From Haloarcula taiwanensis (lineage in GTDB: Archaea > Halobacteriota > Halobacteria > Halobacteriales > Haloarculaceae): DNA of 64,000 nt. A program made the translations under genes and the position numbers. The DNA is taken from NCBI GenBank assembly GCA_002844335.1, contig CP019155.1, forward strand, positions 310,001 through 374,000, read 5' to 3'. Numbering within the stretch: the first letter of the stretch is position 1; every line of letters starts with the position of its first letter. The notes beneath the pieces are model-generated. The model was not told the DNA's origin. It was given only the letters and a program-made list of their open reading frames with translations, and did not search any database. This document shows, one piece after another, positions 26,078 through 34,862 of this stretch.

Positions 26078-27010
26078 TCAGTCGGCCGGTCGACTGGTTT
26101 TCGGCTCGACGACCCGACGAAGCTCCGCTCGCAACGCCGTCCACTTTGCCGCAATGAATCCCATGAGGATGCACGCAAATCCGCCGACGGTAGCGAGCGT
26201 GACCTGCTGGTCGAGCACGATCCAGCCGGCAAGCGCAGCAAACAGCGGAATGACGTATTCGATGAAACTCATCTCGATAGGACCCAGCTGGTCGAGTAAG
26301 CGGAAGTACAGCAGGAAGCCACCGATGCCAGCGACAACAGCCAAATACAACAGCGCTGCGAATGCGGACGGCGTCCACGATGCGTCTGCAAACGACTGCC
26401 CGGGAAGCGCGAGCACGGTGACATGGAGGACAACGGCCCCGATAGCCATCAACCACGCCTGCGTGGCCAGAAATGACATCGACGGGCTGGTGTCGTGCGT
26501 GACGACGGCCGGGATGGCAAACGCCAGCGCCGACGCGAACACGAGTGCGATTCCGATAGTGCTGCTGAGAAGATTCGCCGGGTCAGGGTCAGCGATGACG
26601 ATGACGCCGACGAACCCAAGTACTACGCCGACACCGGTATTTGCGGTGAACGTGTCATCGCTGGACGCGAGCTTCGTCAACGCGGGGGTCACGACGGGAA
26701 CGAGGCCGAGCAGCACGGCAGCGACAGCCCCGGTGACGTACTGTTGCCCGGTAAACAGGAATACGTGATGTATTCCGATCATAAGTGTTCCGCCAGCGAG
26801 GACGTACACGTAGTCGTCGCGGGTCTGTGGCCGTTCGAGGGACCCTGTGACAGCCAACGCGGCAAACAGGAGAACGGAGGCGATGTCGAAGCGTGCGGCA
26901 GCGAAGGGTACCGGCGGCAGGTCGGCGAGGCCGACGTCTGTCGCCATGAAGGCGGTGCCCCAGATCGCAGCCAGAAGGAGAAAGCAACCGGTCGTTCGAT
27001 AGCGACTCAT
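26078..27010 (-). CDS. EamA/DMT-family transporter
   Basis: 310 residues, ten predicted membrane helices in two EamA repeats: the first opens CFLLLAAIWGTAFMATDVGL, the second has the family ending FIEYVIPLFAALAGWIVLDQ followed by GGFACILMGFIAA. Drug/metabolite carriers export or import small metabolites such as amino acids or nucleosides; the substrate is not predictable. The start at 27010 (MSRYRTTGC) is preferred because a TTTTACC box lies 27 nt upstream. Confidence 0.85.
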   Translation of the reverse strand: MSRYRTTGCFLLLAAIWGTAFMATDVGLADLPPVPFAAARFDIASVLLFAALAVTGSLERPQTRDDYVYVLAGGTLMIGIHHVFLFTGQQYVTGAVAAVLLGLVPVVTPALTKLASSDDTFTANTGVGVVLGFVGVIVIADPDPANLLSSTIGIALVFASALAFAIPAVVTHDTSPSMSFLATQAWLMAIGAVVLHVTVLALPGQSFADASWTPSAFAALLYLAVVAGIGGFLLYFRLLDQLGPIEMSFIEYVIPLFAALAGWIVLDQQVTLATVGGFACILMGFIAAKWTALRAELRRVVEPKTSRPAD

Positions 27011-27340
27011 TCGACTGTCGGTCACCACCCGACGGTAAAAGGACCGTCGAAACCCGTTCCAAATTGCTAGATGTTGGCACTGCGACAGCGAACACCTGAC
27101 GCGATGTTACTGGTTGGGTGGCATCTGCCCGGAGCCGGCTGATTGAGTCACGTCCCACAGTGAGTAACGTCGACAGCGGTCCGATTTTACGCCGAACCCG
27201 ATTTGTTCTTTTGAATGAGGCTCTGGCTGTGTACTATGCCCTATGGAACGGCATACTGCAGCTGTAGAATCAAATATTGTAAAATCAAATCCAGAATATG
27301 CATATTTGAAGATAAACACCTCTCACAGGAGGGTATAAGC
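27011..27340. other. Intergenic region at the 3' end of the ten-gene operon
   Basis: 330 nt, markedly AT-rich between 27190 and 27330, with a direct repeat AATCAAAT about 16 nt apart near 27270-27290. It separates the end of the operon from the EamA promoter. No gene supported; the AT content is unlike the coding DNA around it and may serve termination. Confidence 0.4.
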
Positions 27341-27979
27341 CTACGCGCTAGGAATATGCCTCTGTGCCGTATTCATATCCGAGTCTTCGATGACTGTATC
27401 CGCTGCGTCGATTGCTGTTTCGGGAACGCGTTCGTCGGGGTCGAACAACACCGCGGTATCTGCCTCGACGAATGCCTCAGTATCGGTGTGGGAATCGCCG
27501 ATATAGGTGATCGACGTGGGTTTTTGCTTGGTTCGAATCTCTCTCAATAATTCTCCTTTCTGAGTGGGTCCGACACCGACGTCGATACCCGAAATCCGGT
27601 TATCCTCGAATCGAAGCCAGTTTCCACGAATAAACGCCGGGTCATATGGTTCGAACCGTGTCGCAAGGTTTGCGACGCCAGCACTGAGGATTCCAAACCC
27701 GAAATCCGTTTGCTGGAGGTGTTTGAGGAGGTCGACAGCACCCGCTTTCGGCTTGACTGCCCGGGTCGCGCGCTCGATGTCCGACCTGGTGACATCGTTC
27801 GCACGCCACACATCGACCGCTCCTCGACACCACTCTGCAAACGTAATCTCTCCGGCCTCGAACCGGTCCATCAGCGTCTCGGCCTCGGATGTCGTTCCAT
27901 AGAGGGTGTGTAATAGCTCGAACCCACCGCGCTGCCGAGTGAGCGTCCCATCGAGGTCAAACACTACCAGATGCGACAT
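27341..27979 (-). CDS. HAD-superfamily phosphatase (phosphoserine phosphatase-like)
   Basis: 212 residues. HAD motif I is VVFDLDGTLT (residues 5-14), motif II LSAGVAN (about 98), motif III Lys in PTQKGELL (about 140), motif IV YIGDSHTDTEAF (about 159). A small helical cap between motifs I and II resembles SerB-type enzymes. It hydrolyses a phosphomonoester. As last gene of the operon it starts 1 nt after the RidA stop, so it is co-translated. Its substrate is probably a phosphorylated intermediate or side product of that pathway, but no kinase is encoded in the operon. Confidence 0.85.
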   Translation of the reverse strand: MSHLVVFDLDGTLTRQRGGFELLHTLYGTTSEAETLMDRFEAGEITFAEWCRGAVDVWRANDVTRSDIERATRAVKPKAGAVDLLKHLQQTDFGFGILSAGVANLATRFEPYDPAFIRGNWLRFEDNRISGIDVGVGPTQKGELLREIRTKQKPTSITYIGDSHTDTEAFVEADTAVLFDPDERVPETAIDAADTVIEDSDMNTAQRHIPSA

Positions 27980-27980
27980 A

Positions 27981-28355
27981 CTACCGTTCTGCAATAACCT
28001 CTATTTCGACGTCGATATCCACTGGCAATTTAACGACCTCCACGGCACTGCGAGCGGGATAGGGTGGTGACATGAGCTCACCGTACACCTCGTTCACCTC
28101 GTCGTAGTACCGCATATCCTTCACGAATACCGTCGCTTTCACGACATCGTCGAGCGACGCGCCACCGGCCTGTAGCACCGCCGCGACGTTCTGGAGTGTG
28201 CGTCGTGTCTGTTCGCCGGGCGTGCCCTGGATTACCTCGCCAGTGTCCGGGTCGACTGGGCCCTGTCCGGAAACGTAAATGCGGTCGCCGCTAGCGATTC
28301 CCTGTGAATACGGGCCGATACTCTCGGGTGCGTCGTCAGTTGTTAGTTCTTCCAT
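27981..28355 (-). CDS. RidA-family protein in the catabolic operon
   Basis: 124 residues, with GPYSQGIASGDRIYVSGQGP, TRRTLQNVAAVLQAGG, DDVVKATVFVKDMRYYDEVN, and the substrate arginine in PYPARSAVEV followed by DVEIEVIAE. RidA proteins act on enamine/imine intermediates, so the operon's substrate probably contains an amino or amide nitrogen. Only 5 nt separate it from the SDR gene and 1 nt from the HAD gene. It differs clearly from the RidA at 15462-15842; both keep the arginine. Confidence 0.9.
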   Translation of the reverse strand: MEELTTDDAPESIGPYSQGIASGDRIYVSGQGPVDPDTGEVIQGTPGEQTRRTLQNVAAVLQAGGASLDDVVKATVFVKDMRYYDEVNEVYGELMSPPYPARSAVEVVKLPVDIDVEIEVIAER

Positions 28356-28360
28356 GGCTG

Positions 28361-29203
28361 TTACTTAGCTGTCGGCTGGTCGTCCGCGTCGTAGATCTCA
28401 TTTATGAATGATGTCGGCAGGCTCGTCGTCAATCCGCCGTCAAGCACCAGATTCTCACCGGTAACGAAACTCGACATCTCGGAGGCGAGGAACAGGCTCG
28501 CATCAGCGACCTCCCTCGGTGTGCCGAACCGACCGAGCGGATACTGGTCGAGCCAGCGCTCCCGTGCGCTCGTCTCTCCGGTCCGTTCCTCTGTGTTTGC
28601 CATCTCTGCCCGCCTGTTCGCCGTTTCGATGGTCGCCGCTGAAATAACGTTCGAGCGGACCCCGTGCTGGCCGTAATGGGCGGCGATGTTTCGGGAAAGC
28701 GCCAGCAGTCCGCTTTTCGCCTCTGAGTAGCCCGAGAGCCCGATACCGAACAGGCCGTTGACCGAGCCCATGTGGATTATCGACCCGCCGCCAGCGGCGA
28801 CCATCGCCGGCAGTACCGCTTTGCTCAGGATGAACTGGCTCTTCAGGTTCAGGTCGACCATCGACTCGAAGGTCTCCTCGTCACACCGGTGCAACAGATT
28901 GGCGGACTCGTCTGCGCCGCCAGCGTTGTTCACAAGAACGCGAACGTCCCCGAATTCCTCGATGGTCGTGTCGACGAGGTCCCGCACTGCCCCCCGGTCT
29001 GTGACGTCACACTCGACCGGAACAACGCGGCCCTCGTGTGTGTCGGTGAGGTCCGTTGCAACCGTTTCAACGTCCTCGTAGGTGCGCGAGCAGACGACGA
29101 CATTGCCACCCGCTTCGGCGAATCGAGCCGCAATCTCGCGCCCGATACCCCGCGACGCGCCGGTCACAATGGCCGGTCGGTCCGCTAGTGATAACTCTAC
29201 CAT
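28361..29203 (-). CDS. Short-chain dehydrogenase/reductase (SDR)
   Basis: 280 residues. Cofactor loop TGASRGIG (about 13-20), NNAGG (about 93), catalytic Ser in HMGSVNGLFG and Tyr-x3-Lys in GYSEAKSG (about 160). A C-terminal insertion with RAEMANTEERTGETSARERW precedes YPLGRFGTPREVADASLFLASE (shown in part), the classical SDR ending. It oxidises a hydroxyl or reduces a carbonyl with NAD(P). In the operon it most likely works on the product of the enolase-superfamily enzyme. The start at 29203 (MVELSLADRPAIVTG) is just before the first beta strand. Confidence 0.9.
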   Translation of the reverse strand: MVELSLADRPAIVTGASRGIGREIAARFAEAGGNVVVCSRTYEDVETVATDLTDTHEGRVVPVECDVTDRGAVRDLVDTTIEEFGDVRVLVNNAGGADESANLLHRCDEETFESMVDLNLKSQFILSKAVLPAMVAAGGGSIIHMGSVNGLFGIGLSGYSEAKSGLLALSRNIAAHYGQHGVRSNVISAATIETANRRAEMANTEERTGETSARERWLDQYPLGRFGTPREVADASLFLASEMSSFVTGENLVLDGGLTTSLPTSFINEIYDADDQPTAK

Positions 29204-29252
29204 GACATGAACCCCCACGTAACCTGTCCTCTTGAATGTTGCTCTTGTCCGC

Positions 29253-30422
29253 TCATGTAATTCGATACTCCTCGACGGCGGCCATATCCACAGTGATACC
29301 GAGGCCAGGACCATCCGGGGCTGGGAGGCAGCCATCGCTGACGCTGAACGGAGCCTTGATGACATCTGCCTCCCAGCCGTAATACGTCGAATCCGGGGGC
29401 AGTGAAAAGCCCGGGATACCGGTGAACGCGTGAAGGATCGCCGCAGTCCGAATCCCCAGGTCGAACGCACAGTGGTGCGTGAAGGGGACTCCAGCGTCTT
29501 CGAGGATTGCTGCCTGTTGTCGAATCCCGCTGATACCGCCAGCCGGAGTCAGGTCGATAACGCCGACATCCATCGCGCCAGTCTCCACGAGCGACTGCAG
29601 ATTATGCGAGATATAGGTGTCCTCGTTCGGCGCGATCGGCTGGCGGAGTCGTTGCCGGAGCCGAGCTAGTGACGTGTGTGCATCGACCCGAATCGGTTGT
29701 TCCATGTACTGCAGGTAGATTCCCGTATCCTCAAGCATCGCGCCGACTCGAACTGCCTGGTCGAGCGTCCAGCCCTGATTCGGGTCGAGTCGGAACTCCA
29801 GTTGCCCGTTGACTTCGTCATGCATCGCTTTGATTCGCTCGACATCCTGTCGCCAGTCCCGCCCCGCCTTTGTTTTGAGAACCGTGAAGCCAGCTTCGAG
29901 CGCTTCTCGTGCTTTGATACGGGACTCCTCGGGCGAGAGGATGCCGAGGCAGAACGCGACGGGGACGTCAGCGGGTGCAGGACTGTTGCCGTCGACGCTC
30001 TGCCGGTGTTGCTGAGTACCCTGTGTCGGTGCTGTCCACCCCCCGAGCAGTTCATACACCGGTCTATCGAGGGCTTTGCCGACAATGTCCCAGCAGGCTG
30101 TTTCGACCGCCGCAAAGAACATATCCACGTTCGTGTACTCGACGAACACCTGTCGACGGAGTCGCTCGATCTCGAACGGCGACTGGCCCTCAATCATCGG
30201 TCCGACGCCGTCTTCGATAATCGACTCGGTGGCCGCCGGTGACAGGAAGACACGCATTTCACCCCAGCCGCTAATCCCTTCGTTCGTGTCGACACGGACG
30301 AGGACGCGCTCCATCGAGTGTAGTCTCCCGTGATTTGTCACGTACGGCCCGATTCCGAGATGCTCATCCAAGTCGGCCAACGGTACATCTACAGTGACCG
30401 CTGACACGCCGGTTATCTCCAT
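29253..30422 (-). CDS. Mandelate racemase/muconate lactonizing enzyme (enolase superfamily)
   Basis: 389 residues. The capping domain (1-130) has GWGEMRVFLSP and ACWDIVGKALDRPVYELLGG. The barrel carries Lys183-x-Lys185 (VLKTKAGRDW), metal ligands Asp213 (RLDPNQGW), Glu241 (YMEQPI) and Glu267 (APNEDTY), and a His pair at 316-317 (FTHHCAFDLG). This is the MR subgroup pattern, with base on either face: acid-sugar dehydratases, racemases or epimerases. An insertion with QQHRQSVDGNSPAPADVP (about 137-154) follows the cap. Substrate probably a sugar acid or related alpha-proton acid. A TATA-like box near 30450 may give a second promoter within the operon. Confidence 0.85.
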   Translation of the reverse strand: MEITGVSAVTVDVPLADLDEHLGIGPYVTNHGRLHSMERVLVRVDTNEGISGWGEMRVFLSPAATESIIEDGVGPMIEGQSPFEIERLRRQVFVEYTNVDMFFAAVETACWDIVGKALDRPVYELLGGWTAPTQGTQQHRQSVDGNSPAPADVPVAFCLGILSPEESRIKAREALEAGFTVLKTKAGRDWRQDVERIKAMHDEVNGQLEFRLDPNQGWTLDQAVRVGAMLEDTGIYLQYMEQPIRVDAHTSLARLRQRLRQPIAPNEDTYISHNLQSLVETGAMDVGVIDLTPAGGISGIRQQAAILEDAGVPFTHHCAFDLGIRTAAILHAFTGIPGFSLPPDSTYYGWEADVIKAPFSVSDGCLPAPDGPGLGITVDMAAVEEYRIT

Positions 30423-30466
30423 GCACTCCAGTCGTTCGGGAACCGATATCAAAGTACCGCTTGCCC

Positions 30467-31618
30467 CTATCCGCGCGCCGCCTCGACAGCGGTTCCGACC
30501 CACTCCAGTGACTGCTCCGGAAGCAGTCCGTAGTTATAGAACGAGAGCCGCGGCACTCCCGTCGAGTCGAGGGTCTCCACGATATCGACCACGGTATCCT
30601 CGTCGTCGATGGCCGGGTGGCCCGGCAGGAGACCGACGTGGAGTGGCACGTCATCGATTACTGTCTCAACGGCGTTGTACGCCTCTATGACTGCGTCAGC
30701 TGTGGATTCGTAGGCCGGCAGACAGTAGTAATCGACGTGGTTCGAGAGCGCTTGCAGGTCGGCCCCGACGATCCACTCGCGGCCGGGTTCCGGTGCGCCG
30801 ACGTAGTAGCCAAGCGGTGTCGTTCCCGCGGCGTCAGCCAGCGTGGTGTACAGCGATGCCAGCGTCCGTTCGCGGAGATCGACGTACGCGGCGACGGTGC
30901 TGTGGTCCGCGAGCCACTCCTCCGGTGGATGCTCGTGTGACACGTCGCCGGCGACGATATCGTCCAGCGCGTCGGCTACCGTCTCGCGCGCTCGTTCAGT
31001 ATCGACGCCCTCGGCCGTCGCATTCTCCTGACACTGTGGACAGAAACACAACCCAAGCAGGAACTCGCCGAGTGTGCCCAGTTGCGCGTGGATCTTCTGG
31101 TGATGCCAGCCGAAACCCGTTCCGTAGAAGTAATCGAACGTTTCCAGTTCGATACGAGCGAACTCATCGCGGGACGCCAGATCCGAAACCAGCGCCGAGA
31201 GATACGTCTGGACCGCGGGCTGGGAGGGACACAGGCCGAAGATCAGGTCGTCACCGTGTGCAGATTCCAGCGTGTATTCGGGGTTGGCCATCCCGAGCCG
31301 GGAGTTGTGGCAGCCGACTGTCCAGGAATTGAGCGTCAGGTCAGACAAACCGGCGGCGATGTCCGCAACCCAGTCTCCGTCCATCCCTTCGTACGGAACC
31401 GGTTCGAGGTTCTCGTACTCTGAGCCGGGCTCGAAATACGAACTCGCCCGGGCAAACAGCGTCCGCCGCTCCGGACTGTGCGGCGTAAACGCCTGCACCG
31501 TGTGATAGTTCGTGGCGAGGTTCAGTTCGTCAATGCCGACGCCGCGCAGTCGTGTTTCCACTTCGGCTGGCCCTTCGTCCAGAAGGTCCCACGGGTAGGC
31601 CCACATCGCAAATTCCAT
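30467..31618 (-). CDS. Unrecognised protein, probable TIM-barrel glycoside-hydrolase-like fold
   Basis: 383 residues, cytoplasmic (no signal peptide). The order of predicted strands and helices, beginning MEFAMWAYPWDLLDEGPAEV and GIDELNLATNYHTVQAF, and ending with GVPRLSFYNYGLLPEQSLEW, resembles a (beta/alpha)8 barrel. Acidic and aromatic clusters such as ARIELETFDYFYGTGFGWHH are placed as in sugar hydrolases, but I cannot name a family. A Cys-x-Cys-x2-Cys cluster (LCFCPQCQENA, about residues 198-208) may bind metal. It lies between the permease and the enolase-superfamily gene, so it probably acts first on the imported compound. Function is inferred only from fold and position. Confidence 0.75.
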   Translation of the reverse strand: MEFAMWAYPWDLLDEGPAEVETRLRGVGIDELNLATNYHTVQAFTPHSPERRTLFARASSYFEPGSEYENLEPVPYEGMDGDWVADIAAGLSDLTLNSWTVGCHNSRLGMANPEYTLESAHGDDLIFGLCPSQPAVQTYLSALVSDLASRDEFARIELETFDYFYGTGFGWHHQKIHAQLGTLGEFLLGLCFCPQCQENATAEGVDTERARETVADALDDIVAGDVSHEHPPEEWLADHSTVAAYVDLRERTLASLYTTLADAAGTTPLGYYVGAPEPGREWIVGADLQALSNHVDYYCLPAYESTADAVIEAYNAVETVIDDVPLHVGLLPGHPAIDDEDTVVDIVETLDSTGVPRLSFYNYGLLPEQSLEWVGTAVEAARG

Positions 31619-31658
31619 ACACGGACAACTATCGCGGCGATAATAAAAGTAGAGGCGG

Positions 31659-32504
31659 TTACTCCTTGACCGCGCCAGCCGTCATGCCAGCCACGATATA
31701 CTCCTCCAGGAAGGCGAACAGAATCAAGAGCGGGATAATGCCGATGACAGACACAGTGAGCATCATCCGCCAGTCGGTCTGCAGCGCCCCGACCATGGAG
31801 AAGACCCCACGTGGGATGTTGTACTTCGCGCTGTCAGTGAGGAAGGTGAGCACGAACAGTAGCCGATTCCACGCATAGAGGAAGGTGTAGGTGACACTGG
31901 CGACCAGCGCCGGCTTCGTGAGCGGGAGCACAATCTTCGTCAGGATTTGTACCTGGCTCGCGCCGTCGATACGCGCAGATTCTTCGAGCGCGACGGGTAT
32001 CGTCTTGAAATACCCGTACAGCATCCAGACGTTGAACGGTAGCGTGAATGCCGCTGCCGGGACGATTACAGCGAGATAGGTGTTGAACAGCCCCATCTGG
32101 GTAATAACGTCGAAGAGGCCGACGATCAACACGACCGGTGCGAACATCTGCACGACCAGCACGGAGAGGAGGAAGGTTCGCTTCCCGACGAAGTCGTTCC
32201 GGGCACACGAGTACGCGGCCGGTATCGCCAGCAGAAGCGTCAGCACGACCGTCCCCACGGAGATGATGAAGCTATTCCCGACCCAGAGCAACACGTCGGT
32301 CTGTGTCCAGACCTGCAGATAGGCCTGGAAGCTGGGATCGCTGGGGACCAGCGTCGCTGGCGCAGCGAATATCTCTGACTCCGGCTTGAGCGTACTCGAG
32401 AACATCGCGTAGAACGGCAACATCATGAGTCCGAGCAGTCCGATCAACACGCCGTACAGCCGGACTTTGCGGAGACTGCTCCGGTCGTGGCCTGCCATCG
32501 TCAT
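31659..32504 (-). CDS. ABC transporter permease, carbohydrate type (MalG/UgpE family)
   Basis: 281 residues, six membrane helices. The cytoplasmic EAA loop is ESARIDGASQVQILTKIVLP (about 190-210), the ATPase contact in binding-protein-dependent importers of the CUT1 class. Its start overlaps the stop of the other permease by 4 nt. An internal ATG at 32498 (MAGHDRSS) is an alternative start. With the partner permease, the lipoprotein and the ATPase it makes a full importer. Confidence 0.9.
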   Translation of the reverse strand: MTMAGHDRSSLRKVRLYGVLIGLLGLMMLPFYAMFSSTLKPESEIFAAPATLVPSDPSFQAYLQVWTQTDVLLWVGNSFIISVGTVVLTLLLAIPAAYSCARNDFVGKRTFLLSVLVVQMFAPVVLIVGLFDVITQMGLFNTYLAVIVPAAAFTLPFNVWMLYGYFKTIPVALEESARIDGASQVQILTKIVLPLTKPALVASVTYTFLYAWNRLLFVLTFLTDSAKYNIPRGVFSMVGALQTDWRMMLTVSVIGIIPLLILFAFLEEYIVAGMTAGAVKE

Positions 32505-33439
32505 AGCTCGTCACCTCCGCGCGTGTAGATGCGCAGGTAGATAATGGCGAAGACGAACAGGAACAGAAATCCGATGACACTGTAAGCGGCTCCGCGACCG
32601 AGGTTCCCGTTCTGGAGGCCTACCTGATAAATGTGGATGACGAGCGTCGCCGTCGAACTGATCGGGCCCCCGCCGGTCATCGTCCAGATGACGTCGAAAC
32701 TGACGAACGTCCATATCGTCGACAGCAGCGTGGCAATCAGGACGACGCTTTTCAGCTGTGGGAGCGTGATATACCGGAACTGATGCCACTTCTCGGCCCC
32801 GTCGATGGCGGCTGCCTCGTACAGCTCCTGCGGTATCGACTGCAGCCCCGCGAGGAAAATAATCGCCATAAACGGCGTCCCGATCCAGATATCAGCCACG
32901 ACGACGCCGAGCCACGCGATGCTCGGGTTCCCGAGGATACCGATACCCTGTTCGACGACGCCGAGTTTCAGCAAGATCGCGTTGAGGTAGCCAAACTGCG
33001 GGTGCTCTATCCACCGGAACACCACGGCAGAGATCGCATAGGGAATGCCCCACGGAATGAGAAACGCCGTTCGGAAGAACTTCCGACCGCGAATGTCGCC
33101 CTTGAGGTGAACGGCGATAAGCAGTCCCAGCAGTGTCTTGCCCGCGACGCCGACGACGACCCAGCGCCCGGTCTGCCAGAGCAGGCGGTAGAAGATATCG
33201 CTGTTGAATATTTCGACGTAGTGCTGGAGCCCGACGAACGTCTCAATGTTCGAGTCAGCCGGCGACTGGTACAGCGATAGCCGAAACGTCTCGATAATCG
33301 GGTACCCCACGACGGCTAGCAGGAACACCGCTGCGGGAGCGATGAGGAGGTACGCGCGGCTGTTGCGCTGAACGTACGCCAACCCTCGTTCGAGCCGTGA
33401 GTCATCGGACGCCTCGGTGTATTCCTCTGCCAGACTCAT
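32501..33439 (-). CDS. ABC transporter permease, carbohydrate type (MalF/UgpA family)
   Basis: 312 residues, six membrane helices, with the EAA loop EAAAIDGAEKWHQFRYITLP in the second half and the family phrase FRTAFLIPWGIPYAISAVVF (about 130-150). It pairs with the permease encoded downstream. 9 nt separate it from the binding-protein gene. CUT1 importers carry oligosaccharides, glycerol phosphates or other polyols, but also some unrelated solutes. Confidence 0.9.
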   Translation of the reverse strand: MSLAEEYTEASDDSRLERGLAYVQRNSRAYLLIAPAAVFLLAVVGYPIIETFRLSLYQSPADSNIETFVGLQHYVEIFNSDIFYRLLWQTGRWVVVGVAGKTLLGLLIAVHLKGDIRGRKFFRTAFLIPWGIPYAISAVVFRWIEHPQFGYLNAILLKLGVVEQGIGILGNPSIAWLGVVVADIWIGTPFMAIIFLAGLQSIPQELYEAAAIDGAEKWHQFRYITLPQLKSVVLIATLLSTIWTFVSFDVIWTMTGGGPISSTATLVIHIYQVGLQNGNLGRGAAYSVIGFLFLFVFAIIYLRIYTRGGDEL

Positions 33440-33448
33440 CCCTGTCTG

Positions 33449-34810
33449 TCACTCCATAGCATCTTCGAGATCACTCTGGGCATCGTTGAGCGCCTTTTGC
33501 GGTGACTTCCGATCCGCCAGTGCTTCCTGAATGGCCTGGACCATCCGGTCGTTGAACTCGCTGAAATTACCGAGCTTCGGTCGGGCGCGGGCGTACTGCC
33601 CCGCCTCGACGAACGGTCCCCAGTTCTTCGACTCTGAGAAGTACGAGCGCTCGCCAACGGCCTCAACGACGGGAAGGAACCCTTTCTGCTTCGAGTACTG
33701 GAACCGCCGCTCCTCGTCGAAATAGAACCGAATCAGGTCCCGGGCGAGGTCCTTGTGCTCGCTCTGACTCAGGACGGCGAGCGTGTCGATAGTGAACAGG
33801 CTGTACCGGCCCTCTGGGCCACGCGGCACCTGCACGATACCGTAGTCGAAGTCGACATCACCGTTTTCTTTCGCGGAGGTGATGTTGAGTCCCGTGTACA
33901 CGTGCCCGATAACCATCCCGAGGTCCCCGTTTTCGAACAGTTGCCGGATGTCCTGCCGAGTCGAGGAAAGCGGTGACGACTGAGTGACGCCGTGTTCGAG
34001 GTGGAGGTCGGTGTACAACGAGAGGGCGTCGACAGCGCCGCTTGAGTTTACGACGGGCATTCCGTCGTCGTTCACGAGGTCGGCGCCGTGTGACCAGTGG
34101 TAGTGGTAGTACTGCGACCCAGTTTCGATTGCGTCCGCCCCCGCAAGGCCCAGTGCTGGGACGCTCGCATCACTGTCGCGAATCTGCGTTGCGGCATCCA
34201 GCATATCCTGCCACGAATCGAGCGACGGGTCTTCGGGGTCGAGCCCAGCCGTCTCGAAGACGTCTTTGTTGTAGTACAGGCACTTGTTCGAGGCGGCCCA
34301 CGGCACGCCGTAGTGGGAGCCGTTGTACATCGTCCCTTCGGCCACGCCGTCGTAGAACTGCTCACCGAACTCCCCGTCCATCATGTCGTCAAGCGGTTCG
34401 AGCGCGTCTTTCCCCACGAGCTGTGGGATCCAGCGCGCCGGCCAGCGACTGACATCGGGCGCTTCGCCGCCGTCGACACGGTTGTTCACGGTTTGCCGCG
34501 CGTTGTCCCACGTAACGCTTGTAAATTCCACGTCGACGTCATGCTCGTCCTCGAAGGCCGTGTTGTTCTCCTCGAAGAACTGCTTGATGTTGTCTCCGAC
34601 GCCCATCGTGAGGAACTGCACGCTCTGCGTGCTGCCGCCGCTGCCGTCACCACCGCTTCCACTGTCACCATCACCGCTGTCACCGCCGCTCCCACCGTCA
34701 CCGCTACACCCCGCGATGGCGATGGCACCGCCTGCGCCGAGTGCTTGAAGAAGTCGTCGACGGTCGATACTGTCCTCGACAGACCTGTCGTTGTTATCGG
34801 GCTGCATCAT
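33449..34810 (-). CDS. ABC transporter solute-binding lipoprotein (Tat-exported)
   Basis: 453 residues. The N-terminus has an arginine run (DRRRLLQALG) followed by a hydrophobic stretch and lipobox AIAGC with Cys35, the usual haloarchaeal Tat lipoprotein signal. A Gly/Ser/Asp linker comes next. The body is a type 1 periplasmic-binding fold of the CUT1 class (FEDEHDVDVEFTSVTWDNAR, then WPARWIPQLVGKDALEPLDD, cut here). It catches the substrate outside the cell. ATG 34810 is favoured by an ACATAATT box 25 nt upstream, which suggests an internal promoter for high expression of this gene. Confidence 0.9.
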   Translation of the reverse strand: MMQPDNNDRSVEDSIDRRRLLQALGAGGAIAIAGCSGDGGSGGDSGDGDSGSGGDGSGGSTQSVQFLTMGVGDNIKQFFEENNTAFEDEHDVDVEFTSVTWDNARQTVNNRVDGGEAPDVSRWPARWIPQLVGKDALEPLDDMMDGEFGEQFYDGVAEGTMYNGSHYGVPWAASNKCLYYNKDVFETAGLDPEDPSLDSWQDMLDAATQIRDSDASVPALGLAGADAIETGSQYYHYHWSHGADLVNDDGMPVVNSSGAVDALSLYTDLHLEHGVTQSSPLSSTRQDIRQLFENGDLGMVIGHVYTGLNITSAKENGDVDFDYGIVQVPRGPEGRYSLFTIDTLAVLSQSEHKDLARDLIRFYFDEERRFQYSKQKGFLPVVEAVGERSYFSESKNWGPFVEAGQYARARPKLGNFSEFNDRMVQAIQEALADRKSPQKALNDAQSDLEDAME

Positions 34811-34862
34811 TAATGTCACCTATTTCCATGTACATAATTCTTTGTGTTGTGTCCATCATTGG

